The translations under genes and the position numbers were made by a program. Of a DNA stretch of 64,000 bases, positions 35,722 to 43,817 are shown in pieces. Every line of letters starts with the position of its first letter. Positions within the stretch are counted from its first letter, which is position 1. The notes under the pieces are model-generated. The model had not been told where the DNA came from. It made no database searches and saw only the letters and a list, made by a program, of their open reading frames with translations. This stretch comes from Micromonospora sp. CCTCC AA 2012012 (GTDB lineage: Bacteria; Actinomycetota; Actinomycetes; Mycobacteriales; Micromonosporaceae): assembly GCF_040499845.1 (NCBI RefSeq), contig NZ_CP159342.1, positions 3,596,001-3,660,000 of the forward strand. Direction: 5' to 3'.

Positions 35722-35803
35722 ACTCACCTCCACCCCCCGGCCGGCGGTCACCGCCGGCTGTCCGTCGGACACCGTACGGGCTGCCCGGGTCGGACGGAAG
35801 CCC

Positions 35804-36049
35804 TCAATCGGTCACGTACGGACAGTGCCGGCAGCCTCGCCCACAGCAGGTGCCCCGCCGGGCCAGGAAACCGGCGCTGAGCACGAAGAGCCCGGTCGCC
35901 GGGTCGAGGTAGCCGGCCTCCCCGGCCGCGAGGGCGGCGGTGTGCGCGGCCAGGATCCGGGCCCGGTCCGGGTGCTCCGGCGACAGCCGGGACGGGTGCG
36001 GCTCGGTCAACGGCCGGTCCGCCAACGGTCGCCGCTCTTCTCCACTCAC
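35804..36049 (-). CDS. DUF5522 small cysteine-containing protein
   Basis: This 81-residue protein starts MSGEERRPLADRPLTEPHPS, contains the conserved GEAGYLDPATGLFVLSAGFL and ends RGTCCGRGCRHCPYVTD. The closing CC...C..C cluster is the hallmark of the DUF5522 family and probably binds a metal or Fe-S cluster. The function is unknown. It begins 29 bp from the end of the asparaginase gene on the same strand, so co-transcription is likely. Confidence 0.85.
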   Translation of the reverse strand: MSGEERRPLADRPLTEPHPSRLSPEHPDRARILAAHTAALAAGEAGYLDPATGLFVLSAGFLARRGTCCGRGCRHCPYVTD

Positions 36050-36078
36050 CCGGCGAGTCTAGGGAGTCGGCTCCCCGC

Positions 36079-37056
36079 TCAGCCGTGCCGGGCGAAGGCG
36101 TCGGGCACCGCCGCCCGGTCGGCGCCGGTGGCGAGCAGGAGGCGCAGCAGCAGCTTCGCCTTGTACGGGTCGAGCAGCCCGCCGTCGACCAGTCCCCGCC
36201 GGCGCAGGTCGGTCTCCGAGCCGATCGCCCCGTACGTGTGGCGCAGCACCGAGCCGGCCCCGGTCCGCGAGGTGAGCACCACGGGCATCCGTGCGGCGAG
36301 CGCACCGAGCGCCGGGGCGAGGTCCGGCGGCACGTGCCCGACGCCGAAGCCGGCCACCACCAGGCCGTCCCGCCCGTGGGCCACCGCCTCCACCAGCGTC
36401 ACGTCGTCGTCGAGGGTGACCGTGTGCAGCGCGACCCGGGTGGCGGCGAGCCGGTCGGCGGCCACCGGTGGCAGCGGCTCGTGCCGGGGCGGTCGGGTCA
36501 GCAGTCGTACCTGCCCTTCGATGACGTGGCCGAGCGGGCCGGCGTTGGGTGAGGCGAAGGTGGCCGTACTCGTGCTGTGGGTCTTGCGGACGAAGCGCGC
36601 GGCGTGGATCTCGTCGTTGAACGCGACCAGGACGCCGAGGTCGCGGGCGGTCGGCGCGGCGGCGACCCGGACGGCGGCGAGCAGGTTCGCCGGGCCGTCC
36701 GGCCCGGCCAGGGTCGGGTTGCGCATCGCGCCGGTGAGGACCAGCGGCGCGGGGTGCGGCCAGACCAGGTCGGCCAGGTAGGCGGTCTCCTCCAGCGTGT
36801 CGGTGCCCTGGGTGACGACGACGCCGGTCGCCCCGTCGGCCACCGCCGCGCCCGCGGCCTCGACCAGGTCCAGCACCTGCTGGTACGTCAGCGCGGCGCT
36901 CGGCACCGCCGCCACGTCCCGTACGTCCAGCGGGATCTCGGCCAGGCCGGGCACGGCGGCGGCGAGGTCGGCACCGGTCAGCCGGGCCACCACGCCGGTC
37001 GACCCGGCACCGGCCATCGCGATGGTCCCGCCGAGGGTGAACAGGACGACGGTCAT
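36079..37056 (-). CDS. ansA: L-asparaginase (type I/II bacterial family)
   Basis: This 325-residue enzyme hydrolyses asparagine to aspartate and ammonia. Both threonine motifs are visible: VVLFTLGGTIAMAG (first catalytic Thr in GGTIA) and VVTQGTDTLEETAYL (second Thr-Asp pair in GTDTLEE), with MRNP and FNDEIHAARFVRKTHS further on. No signal peptide is present, so the protein is cytosolic. Its ATG at 37056 overlaps the stop of the methyltransferase gene (ATGA), so the two are coupled. Side activity on glutamine cannot be judged here. Confidence 0.92.
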   Translation of the reverse strand: MTVVLFTLGGTIAMAGAGSTGVVARLTGADLAAAVPGLAEIPLDVRDVAAVPSAALTYQQVLDLVEAAGAAVADGATGVVVTQGTDTLEETAYLADLVWPHPAPLVLTGAMRNPTLAGPDGPANLLAAVRVAAAPTARDLGVLVAFNDEIHAARFVRKTHSTSTATFASPNAGPLGHVIEGQVRLLTRPPRHEPLPPVAADRLAATRVALHTVTLDDDVTLVEAVAHGRDGLVVAGFGVGHVPPDLAPALGALAARMPVVLTSRTGAGSVLRHTYGAIGSETDLRRRGLVDGGLLDPYKAKLLLRLLLATGADRAAVPDAFARHG

Positions 37057-37688
37057 GCCCGGATCGCCAGCATGATCGACTGCGGGCCGCGGTCGTACCC
37101 CTCGGGCTCCCGGTCCAGCCGGGCGTGCATCGTGAACCCGGCCGCCGCGAGCTGGTCGGCGACCCGGTCGGCGTGCAGCCAGTGCACGTCGTACGAGACG
37201 GTGTGGCCGTACGCCTGGTCGAGCCGGTCCAGGCAGTCGCCGGCCTTGAACGCCAGCAGCAGCCGACCACCCGGTGCCAGGACCCGGTGGAACTCGGCGA
37301 GGACCCCGGGCAGCAGCGCGGGTGGAATGTGGATGATCGAGTACCAGGCGACCAGGCCGGCGAGGGCACCGGTCGACACCGGCAGGTCGGTCATCGACCC
37401 GACCGCGAGGGGCAGCTCCGGATGGTGCCGCCGGCCCACCTCGACCATCCCGGCCGACAGGTCGATCCCGGCGATGTCCAGCCCGAGGTCGCGCAGGTGG
37501 GTGGTGACCCGGCCGGTGCCGCAGCCCACCTCGACCACCCGCCCGGCCGCGCCGACCTGCTCGGCGAACGCCGCCAGCATCGCCCGGTCCAGCGTCCCCT
37601 CCAGCACACCCGGCAGCAGCCGCGCATAGTCCTCGGCAACGGTGTCGTACGCGTTCCGCGTCTCGGTCATCCACGCTGGTTCGGTCAC
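37053..37688 (-). CDS. class I SAM-dependent methyltransferase
   Basis: This 211-residue protein with a methyltransferase-11/25 type Rossmann fold shows VVEVGCGTGRVTTHLRDLGL (motif I), IAGIDLSAGMVEVGRRHHP and FHRVLAPGGRLLLAFKAGD (post-motif). It resembles small-molecule methyltransferases; the substrate is unknown. The start is unsure: GTG 37688 (VTEPAWMTETRNAY) or ATG 37670, neither with a strong ribosome site. The frame runs on upstream into the family B repeat, which would provide an ATG at 37757 inside the repeat; I regard that as accidental. Translationally coupled to the asparaginase gene. Confidence 0.85.
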   Translation of the reverse strand: MTEPAWMTETRNAYDTVAEDYARLLPGVLEGTLDRAMLAAFAEQVGAAGRVVEVGCGTGRVTTHLRDLGLDIAGIDLSAGMVEVGRRHHPELPLAVGSMTDLPVSTGALAGLVAWYSIIHIPPALLPGVLAEFHRVLAPGGRLLLAFKAGDCLDRLDQAYGHTVSYDVHWLHADRVADQLAAAGFTMHARLDREPEGYDRGPQSIMLAIRA

Positions 37689-37741
37689 GCCGACGAACCC
37701 TAGTCCAGCGCACCGCCACGGAGGGGGCACCGGCCGGCTCC

Positions 37742-37809
37742 TCAAGATCGTCTGCACTCCAGGGTGCCGACACGCCGACGGAATGTGTGCTGAGCGTCAG
37801 ACGATCATG
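37742..37809. repeat. 68-bp intergenic inverted repeat, family B (copy 1)
   Basis: It begins TCAAGATCGTCTGC and ends GCGTCAGACGATCATG, so the ends (AGATCGTCTG/CAGACGATCA) are nearly complementary. The core CCGACACGCCG is shared with a second copy of exactly the same length at 38827-38894. The copies flank the DUF2332 gene. Confidence 0.8.
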
Positions 37810-37842
37810 CGGCAGGGTCCCCCACGACCGGCCCGGGTCGCG

Positions 37843-38778
37843 TCAGGCGAACCAGTCGATCGCCTGCCCGTGCCCCCGGGTCCAGGCCAGCGGCGTCCCG
37901 TCCAGGGCGAGCACGTGGTGCGCCGCGTCGCTCGGCGGCTCCGGCAGCCCCTCGTACGGCAGCACCTCCGGGGACTCGCTCGCGATCCAGTGCCCCGGCA
38001 GTTCCCGGACCAGGTCGACGAACGCCACCCGCCGGGGTGCCGGCACCTGGTACAGCACCGAGGTGTGGAAGACCACCAGCGTCGCACCGGCCGGCGCCTC
38101 CGCGGCCAGCGCCGGCAGGTCGTCCACCAGGTCCCCGCGTACGAGCAGCGGCGGTTCCGCCGCGGCGATCGACGCCGCGGCCCGCAGCCGGGCCCGCCGG
38201 TGGGTGTGCTCCGGCCAGATGAGGGCGTCGAGCCAGGCCAGGTCCGCCGGGTCGGTCACGTCCAGCGGGTTCAGGTCCAGACCGGCCCGCCACACCACCT
38301 CCGGCCGCCCGGCCGGCAGGGCCAGGCCGCCGGCCGCGCACTCCAGGACCGGCTCGCCCGTACCCACCCGGTGGTCGCCGTAGCGGTAGGCGTACCGGTC
38401 GGGATAGAGACAGAGGCCCGCCGACGCGCCGACCTCCAGCAGGGCGAGCGGCTGCGGCAGCGCCGCCAGCACCGGCAGGAGTACGGCACACCGCCCGGCC
38501 TCGTTCGTCTGGGTCGCCCGGGCCCGCAGCCCCGCCTCGGTCGCCGGCCAGTTGGCCAGCACGAAGTCGTGGAAGGCCACCGGATCGTCGACCGGGCCGC
38601 CGAGCAGCCGTACCACGCCGAACAGCAGGTTGGGCTGCTGCTTGGCCGGGGGCACGGTGCTCAGCCGGGCGAGCACCGCGTCGTCGCCGGCGACCGCCAG
38701 CGCCAGGCGCTCGTACGTGGGTGACACGCCACGGGCCTCCCGGGCGGCGAACCGGGCGTACGTCTCGGCGATCGTCAT
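37843..38778 (-). CDS. DUF2332 family protein
   Basis: This 311-residue cytosolic protein of the DUF2332 family starts MTIAETYARFAAREARGVSP, a typical family opening, and contains LALLEVGASAGLCLYPDRYA, which looks like a degenerate SAM-binding motif I (ExGxSxGL). RGDLVDDLPALAAEAPAGA and LVVFHTSVLYQVPAP follow the layout of a methyltransferase-like fold. A methyltransferase function is possible but unproven. It lies between two copies of the family B repeat. The ATG start is clear. Confidence 0.88.
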   Translation of the reverse strand: MTIAETYARFAAREARGVSPTYERLALAVAGDDAVLARLSTVPPAKQQPNLLFGVVRLLGGPVDDPVAFHDFVLANWPATEAGLRARATQTNEAGRCAVLLPVLAALPQPLALLEVGASAGLCLYPDRYAYRYGDHRVGTGEPVLECAAGGLALPAGRPEVVWRAGLDLNPLDVTDPADLAWLDALIWPEHTHRRARLRAAASIAAAEPPLLVRGDLVDDLPALAAEAPAGATLVVFHTSVLYQVPAPRRVAFVDLVRELPGHWIASESPEVLPYEGLPEPPSDAAHHVLALDGTPLAWTRGHGQAIDWFA

Positions 38779-38826
38779 CGCCCGAGCATCCCAGCCCGGC
38801 GCCGGTCCCGAGGCCCCTGAGGTGCC

Positions 38827-38894
38827 TCAAGATCGTCTGCTGCTCCGGGTTCCGACACGCCGTCCAGAAGTGCGCTCAGCGTCAGACGATCATG
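38827..38894. repeat. 68-bp intergenic inverted repeat, family B (copy 2)
   Basis: It has the same length, ends and core as the copy at 37742; roughly four fifths of the positions match and differences cluster in the middle. It lies in the gap between the nrdJ terminator and the DUF2332 start. Confidence 0.8.
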
Positions 38895-38924
38895 GGAGCA
38901 CGCCGGGTGGGCCGGGAGACGCCG

Positions 38925-38957
38925 CGAGCGCGGCAAGGGAATCCCCTGCCGCGCTCG
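38925..38957 (-). terminator. hairpin terminator of nrdJ
   Basis: CGAGCGCGGCAAGGG (38925-38939) pairs with CCCCTGCCGCGCTCG (38943-38957) with one wobble, 18 bp beyond the nrdJ stop. Confidence 0.7.
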
Positions 38958-38974
38958 TGGAACGGTGCGTTACG

Positions 38975-41860
38975 TCAGCTGCAGCCGCTGGTGGAGCCGC
39001 AGCCCTCGCAGACGTAGCAGCTACCGGCCGGACGCATCTTCGTGCCGCAGGTGAAGCAGAGCGGCGCGTCGGCGGCCTTGCCGATCACGGCCTCCAGCAG
39101 CTCCGTGCTGGAACCCACCGCCGGCGCCGGCTTGACGGCGGCGACGTCCGCCAGCTCCTGCGCCGGTTGGGCGACCGGACCGGTCTTCGTCTCGGGCGCC
39201 TCGACCGGGGCGGAGGAGGCCATCGCGGTGAGGTCCGCACCGCTCGCCTCCGCCTCCGCCTCGGCCCGCAGCTGGGCGGCCCGCTCCTTGGCGGTGAAGA
39301 TGCCCAGCTCCGCGCGGCGCTCGTACGGCAGGAAGTCCAGGGCCAGGCGACGGAAGATGTAGTCCATCACCGAGGCGGCCATCCGCACGTCCGGGTCGTC
39401 GGTCATACCGGCCGGCTCGAAGCGCATGTTGGTGAACTTGCTGACGTACGTCTCCAGCGGGACGCCGTACTGGAGACCGATGGAGATGGCCACCGAGAAG
39501 GCGTCCATCACGCCGGCCAGGGTCGAGCCCTGCTTCGACATCTTCAGGAAGACCTCGCCGAGGCCGTCGTCCGGGTAGGACGACGCGGTGAGGTAGCCCT
39601 CGGCACCGCCGACGGAGAAGGAGACCGTCTCCGAGGGGCGCTTCTTCGGCAGCCGCTTGCGCACCGGCCGGTACTCGACGACCTTCTCCACCACCGGCGC
39701 GGCCGGGGCGGCCTCGACCGCCGCCGGCTCGGTGGCCTTGTTGGACTTGGCGACCGAGAGCGGCTGGCCGACCTTGCAGTTGTCGCGGTAGATCGCCAAC
39801 GCCTTGAGGCCGAGCTTCCAGCCCTCGAAGTAGATCTTCTCGACGTCCTCGACGGTGGCCGCCTCCGGCATGTTCACCGTCTTGGAGATGGCACCGGAGA
39901 CGAACGGCTGGATCGCCGCCATCATCCGGACGTGCCCCATCGGGGCGATGGTCCGCTCACCCATGGCGCAGTCGAAGACCGGGTAGTGCTCCGGCTTGAG
40001 CCCGGGGGCGTCCACCACGTGGCCGTGGTCGGCGATGTGCTCGACGATCGCCTCGACCTGCTCCTCGGGGTAGCCGAGGCTGCGCAGGGCGCGCGGGACG
40101 GTCTGGTTGACGATCTGCATCGAGCCGCCGCCGACCAGCTTCTTGAACTTGACCAGCGCCAGGTCCGGCTCCACGCCGGTGGTGTCGCAGTCCATCATGA
40201 AGCCGATGGTGCCGGTCGGGGCGAGGACGCTGGCCTGGGAGTTGCGCCAGCCGAACTTGTCACCGGTCTTGTTGCCCAGCGTCCACTGCCTGGTGGCCTC
40301 CCGCTGGATGGCGGTGGCGACCGCGCCGGCCGGCTTGATGGCGTCGTTGGCGGCGGCGTGCTTGCGCATGACCCGCTTGTGCGGCTCGGCGTTGCGGGCG
40401 TAACCGTCGTACGGGCCGACGACGCCGGCCAGCTCGGCGGAGCGGCGGTAGGCCGTGCCGGTCATCAGCGAGGTGATCGCCGCGGCGACCGAGCGCCCCT
40501 GCTCCGAGTCGTACGGCAGGCCGGTGGCCATCAGCAGCGCGCCGAGGTTGGCGTACCCGATGCCGAGCTGCCGGTAGGCGCGGGTGGTCTCGCCGATCTT
40601 CTCGGTGGGGAAGTCGGCGAAGCAGATCGAGATGTCCATCGCGGTGATGACGAACTCGACGCTCTTGACGAACTTCTCCACCTCGAAGCTGCCGTCGGCC
40701 TTGAGGAACTTCATCAGGTTCAGCGAGGCGAGGTTGCACGAGGAGTTGTCCAGGTGCAGGTACTCCGAGCACGGGTTCGACGCGGTGATCCGCCCGGTCT
40801 CCGGGCAGGTGTGCCAGTCGTTGATGGTGTCGTCGTACTGCAGGCCGGGGTCCGCGCACTCCCAGGCGGCCTGGGAGATGGTGTGGAAGAGCTTCTTGGC
40901 GTCGATCGTCTCGATGGTCTGCCCGTCGAGCCGGCCGCGCAGGTCGAAGCCGCCGCCGTTCTCCACCGCGGTCATGAACTCGTCGGAGACGCGGACCGAG
41001 TTGTTGGCGTTCTGGTACTGCACGCTGACGATGTCGGCGCCGCCCAGGTCCATGTCGAAGCCGGCGTCCCGCAGCGCGCGGATCTTGTCCTCCTCGCGCG
41101 CCTTGGTCGCCACGAACTCCTCGATGTCCGGGTGGTCGACGTCGAGGATGACCATCTTGGCGGCGCGCCGGGTGGCGCCACCGGACTTGATGGTGCCGGC
41201 GGAGGCGTCCGCGCCGCGCATGAAGCTGACCGGGCCGGAGGCGGTGCCGCCGGAGGAGAGCAGCTCCTTGGAGGAACGGATGCGGGAGAGGTTGACCCCG
41301 GCGCCCGAGCCGCCCTGGAAGATCCGGCCCTCCTCCTTGTACCAGTCCAGGATGGAGTCCATCGAGTCGTCGACGCTGAGGATGAAGCAGGCGCTGACCT
41401 GCTGCGGCGACGGCGTACCGACGTTGAACCAGACCGGCGAGTTGAAGCTGAACACCTGGTGCAGCAGCATCCAGGTCAGCTCGTGGGCGAAGACCTCCGC
41501 GTCGGCGGCGGTGGCGAAGTAGCCGTACTCCTCACCGGCCTTGCGGTAGGTGCCGACCACCCGGTCGATGAGCTGCTTGAGCGACCACTCCCGCTGCTCG
41601 GTCCCCACCGCGCCCCGGAAGTACTTGGTGGTCACGATGTTGGCCGCGTTGACGCTCCAGGCCTCGGGGAACTCGACCCCGCGCTGCTCGAAGTTGATCG
41701 AGCCGTCCCGCCAGTTCGTCATGACGACGTCCCGGCGCTCCCAGGCGACCTCGTCGTAGGGGTGGACCCCCTCGGTGGTCCACACCCGGTCGATCTTGAG
41801 CCCCGCGTTCGCGCCGGCCCGGGTCCGCGACTTGCTTGCTGTCACGCCGTCCCCCGCCAT
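38975..41860 (-). CDS. nrdJ: class II (adenosylcobalamin-dependent) ribonucleotide reductase
   Basis: This cytosolic enzyme of about 961 residues reduces ribonucleotides to deoxyribonucleotides with adenosylcobalamin as radical source, independent of oxygen. Recognisable blocks are VHPYDEVAWERRDVVMTNW, FNSPVWFNVGTPSPQQVSAC (first active-site Cys), GGSGAGVNLSRIRSSKE, NPCSEYLHLDNSSCNLASLN (radical Cys with NPCSE) and APTGTIGFMMDCDTTGVEPD. The C-terminal tail has CFTCGTKMRPAG and CYVCEGCGST, cysteines that re-reduce the active site or bind zinc. ATG 41860 (MAGDGVTASK) has GAGGGGG upstream; ATG 41917 is also open. It begins right after nrdR, so it is under NrdR control. No intein is present. Confidence 0.96.
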   Translation of the reverse strand: MAGDGVTASKSRTRAGANAGLKIDRVWTTEGVHPYDEVAWERRDVVMTNWRDGSINFEQRGVEFPEAWSVNAANIVTTKYFRGAVGTEQREWSLKQLIDRVVGTYRKAGEEYGYFATAADAEVFAHELTWMLLHQVFSFNSPVWFNVGTPSPQQVSACFILSVDDSMDSILDWYKEEGRIFQGGSGAGVNLSRIRSSKELLSSGGTASGPVSFMRGADASAGTIKSGGATRRAAKMVILDVDHPDIEEFVATKAREEDKIRALRDAGFDMDLGGADIVSVQYQNANNSVRVSDEFMTAVENGGGFDLRGRLDGQTIETIDAKKLFHTISQAAWECADPGLQYDDTINDWHTCPETGRITASNPCSEYLHLDNSSCNLASLNLMKFLKADGSFEVEKFVKSVEFVITAMDISICFADFPTEKIGETTRAYRQLGIGYANLGALLMATGLPYDSEQGRSVAAAITSLMTGTAYRRSAELAGVVGPYDGYARNAEPHKRVMRKHAAANDAIKPAGAVATAIQREATRQWTLGNKTGDKFGWRNSQASVLAPTGTIGFMMDCDTTGVEPDLALVKFKKLVGGGSMQIVNQTVPRALRSLGYPEEQVEAIVEHIADHGHVVDAPGLKPEHYPVFDCAMGERTIAPMGHVRMMAAIQPFVSGAISKTVNMPEAATVEDVEKIYFEGWKLGLKALAIYRDNCKVGQPLSVAKSNKATEPAAVEAAPAAPVVEKVVEYRPVRKRLPKKRPSETVSFSVGGAEGYLTASSYPDDGLGEVFLKMSKQGSTLAGVMDAFSVAISIGLQYGVPLETYVSKFTNMRFEPAGMTDDPDVRMAASVMDYIFRRLALDFLPYERRAELGIFTAKERAAQLRAEAEAEASGADLTAMASSAPVEAPETKTGPVAQPAQELADVAAVKPAPAVGSSTELLEAVIGKAADAPLCFTCGTKMRPAGSCYVCEGCGSTSGCS

Positions 41861-41925
41861 CTCATCCGCCCCCTCGTCTGCGCGGTCACCCACCGCGCGT
41901 TCGTCACTGTCAGACATTCGAAAAC

Positions 41926-42426
41926 TCAACTGGTACGGCCGTCGGCCTCGGCGGCCCCGACCCCGGCGCCCTCCCGGGCGCGTGCGGCGTCCCGCAGCGT
42001 CTCGATCTCGCGCTCGAAGTCGGCGAGCGAGTCGAAGGACCGGTAGACGCTGGCGAAGCGGAGGTAGGCCACCTCGTCCAGGTCCCGCAGCGGTCCCAGG
42101 ATGGCGAGCCCGACCTCGTGGCTCGGGATCTCGGCGGCCCCCTTGGCCCGGACGGTCTCCTCGACCTTCTGCGCCAGCAGCGCGATCGAGTCGTCGTCGA
42201 CCGGCCGGCCCTGGCACGCCTTGCGCACCCCGCCGATGATCTTCGTACGGCTGAACGGCTCGGTCACCCCGCTGCGCTTGACCACCGCGAGCACCGCCTC
42301 CTCGACGGTGGTGAACCGTTTGCCGCACTCCGGGCAGGAGCGCCGCCGCCGGATGAGCTGACCGTCGTCGGCCTCCCGCGAGTCGACGACCCGGGAGTCG
42401 GCGTGCCGGCAGTACGGACACCGCAT
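41926..42426 (-). CDS. nrdR: NrdR transcriptional repressor of ribonucleotide reductases
   Basis: This 166-residue regulator has an N-terminal zinc ribbon ([18 protein letters not shown] and [16 protein letters not shown]) and a central ATP-cone domain ([20 protein letters not shown] and [20 protein letters not shown]) that senses ATP/dATP. It represses nrd genes when dATP is high. The gene lies directly upstream of nrdJ in one operon. Two NrdR-like boxes 32 bp apart lie in the leader at about 42559 and 42585, pointing to autoregulation. Confidence 0.96.
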   Translation of the reverse strand: MRCPYCRHADSRVVDSREADDGQLIRRRRSCPECGKRFTTVEEAVLAVVKRSGVTEPFSRTKIIGGVRKACQGRPVDDDSIALLAQKVEETVRAKGAAEIPSHEVGLAILGPLRDLDEVAYLRFASVYRSFDSLADFEREIETLRDAARAREGAGVGAAEADGRTS

Positions 42427-42558
42427 CGCCCGACCTCCTTCTCATCGATTCGCGGGCGCACCGGCGCACTCCCGGGCACGCGTCAAGGCGACGACGCCAC
42501 CGTTACGATGGCCGCCGCCGGGTTGACGGTACGGGAGTGCGGTCGGTAGTCGAACCCA

Positions 42559-42602
42559 ACCTGTAGGCGACTTACGCCCGTGTGACTACTACATCTAGGG
42601 GT
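42559..42602 (-). promoter_or_regulatory. tandem NrdR-box candidates before nrdR-nrdJ
   Basis: ACTACTACATCTAGGGGT (42585-42602) resembles the NrdR consensus acaCwAtATaTwGtgt, and ACCTGTAGGCG (42559-42569) matches ACATCTAGGGG (42591-42601) at 8 of 11 positions exactly 32 bp away. Two boxes three helical turns apart is the known NrdR arrangement. Confidence 0.55.
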
Positions 42603-42746
42603 TGACCGTATGCCGTCACCCAAGCGAGGTCAAGTTGACCGGCGTGTCCGGCGCGTCGCCAGAATCACTTCCCCACGCCACCTCCCCGGGGCCCGCCGAA
42701 AGCCCCAACGGACGAGTGCGCCGGGAGTCACGGCGGGTCACCACTG

Positions 42747-42758
42747 GAACACCTGTTC
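42747..42758 (+). promoter_or_regulatory. LexA operator (SOS box) 1
   Basis: GAACACCTGTTC has perfect GAAC/GTTC half-sites with a 4-base centre, matching the actinobacterial/Gram-positive SOS box. It is 227 bp upstream of the lexA GTG. Confidence 0.8.
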
Positions 42759-42780
42759 GACTGCGACGTACCATTTATCA

Positions 42781-42792
42781 GAACAGGCGTTC
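42781..42792 (+). promoter_or_regulatory. LexA operator (SOS box) 2
   Basis: GAACAGGCGTTC is a second perfect GAAC-N4-GTTC site, 34 bp after the first. Together they indicate autoregulation of lexA. A much weaker third match (GTACAGATGTTT) follows near 42833. Confidence 0.75.
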
Positions 42793-42984
42793 GGAATACC
42801 AGGAATTCGGTCCGACACGCCGACAACAGGTCGTACAGATGTTTGAAAATGACCCATCCCACCTATACGGTCAACAACGACCGGACGGCGTGTCGCGCCG
42901 CACCGCTCAGCAGCAGCGCCAGCGCAGCACCCGTGTGCACCACGAGCCGCCGAGGCACCCAGCGCCGACCAGGGAGGGACGGAC

Positions 42985-43770
42985 GTGACCGAGGACCGGG
43001 CCAGCCGGCCGAAGAACCCGCAGCCGATCGACGGAGCGGGTCCGCCGGCGACCCGCCGCCCCCGCGCCGCGCGCAGTCGGACGGGCCAGCCCGCCGTGCG
43101 CCCCGTCACCCCGGTGGTCAGCAGCTTCCCCGACCCGGCGACGGTCGACCTGACCGCCCGGCAGCGGCGGATCCTGGAGTTCATCCGCACCTGGGTCGAG
43201 CGGCACGGCTACCCGCCGAGCGTCCGGGAGATCGGCGAGGCCGTCGGCCTGGTCTCCCCGTCCAGCGTCGCCTACCAGCTCAAGGAGCTGGAGAAGAAGG
43301 GCTTCCTGCGGCGCGACCCCAACCGCCCCCGGGCGGTCGACGTGCGCGCCCCCAGCGACGTGGTCGACGACGAGCTGAGCCGCTCCCAGCGCCCCACCCC
43401 GGCGTACGTGCCGATGCTGGGCCGGATCGCCGCCGGTGGCCCGATCCTGGCCGAGCAGGCCGTCGAGGACGTCTTCCCGCTCCCCCGCGAGCTGGTGGGT
43501 GAGGGCGAGGTCTTCATGCTCCAGGTCAAGGGCGACTCGATGCTCGACGCGGCGATCTGCGACGGCGACTGGGTGGTGGTCCGGCAGCAGCCGAACGCCG
43601 AGGCCGGCGACATCGTCGCGGCGATGCTCGACGGCGAGGCGACCGTGAAGACCTACCGGCGGCGCGACGGGCACGTCTGGCTGATGCCGCAGAACCCGGC
43701 CTTCGACCCGATTCCCGGTGACGACGCCACCATCATGGGTCGCGTCGTGGCCGTGCTGCGCCGGATCTGA
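42985..43770 (+). CDS. lexA: LexA repressor of the SOS response
   Basis: This 261-residue repressor-protease has a wHTH (about residues 54-115: [40 protein letters not shown]) and a C-terminal S24 peptidase domain. The self-cleavage site is Ala150-Gly151 (RIAAGGPIL), with catalytic Ser185 ([10 protein letters not shown]) and Lys222 (EATVKTY), spaced 37 apart as in E. coli. The first 50 residues are a Pro/Arg-rich extension seen in actinomycetes. GTG 42985 follows AGGGAGGG. Two SOS boxes lie upstream. Confidence 0.97.
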   Translation: MTEDRASRPKNPQPIDGAGPPATRRPRAARSRTGQPAVRPVTPVVSSFPDPATVDLTARQRRILEFIRTWVERHGYPPSVREIGEAVGLVSPSSVAYQLKELEKKGFLRRDPNRPRAVDVRAPSDVVDDELSRSQRPTPAYVPMLGRIAAGGPILAEQAVEDVFPLPRELVGEGEVFMLQVKGDSMLDAAICDGDWVVVRQQPNAEAGDIVAAMLDGEATVKTYRRRDGHVWLMPQNPAFDPIPGDDATIMGRVVAVLRRI

Positions 43771-43777
43771 CCTCGTC

Positions 43778-43809
43778 CCCGGGTGACCGCCGCGCGGTGG
43801 TCACCCGGG
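43778..43809. terminator. bidirectional hairpin after lexA
   Basis: CCCGGGTGACC (43778-43788) pairs perfectly with GGTCACCCGGG (43799-43809) around a 10-base loop, between convergent stops at 43770 and 43818. Confidence 0.75.
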
Positions 43810-43817
43810 CACCCCGG

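Larger units (their letters stand above)
42427..42984. other. 558-bp divergent regulatory region between nrdR and lexA
   Basis: This gap holds no gene. It contains the NrdR-box candidates on the nrdR side and two LexA operators on the lexA side, and is visibly less GC-rich at 42760-42850, where the lexA promoter probably lies. Confidence 0.7.

Noticed and set aside
37689..37757. Longer start of the methyltransferase at 37757
   Set aside because: That ATG lies inside the family B repeat and the added residues are unlike the family.
38975..41860. Intein or split gene in nrdJ
   Set aside because: All active-site blocks are continuous in one frame with normal length.
38552..42046. 1164-residue open frame on the plus strand
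   Set aside because: Antisense to nrdJ; no domain-like sequence, repetitive Gly/Asp/Val/His composition.
42427..42984. Cobalamin riboswitch upstream of nrdR-nrdJ
   Set aside because: No B12-box-like conserved segment or suitable fold recognised; NrdR boxes explain the regulation better.
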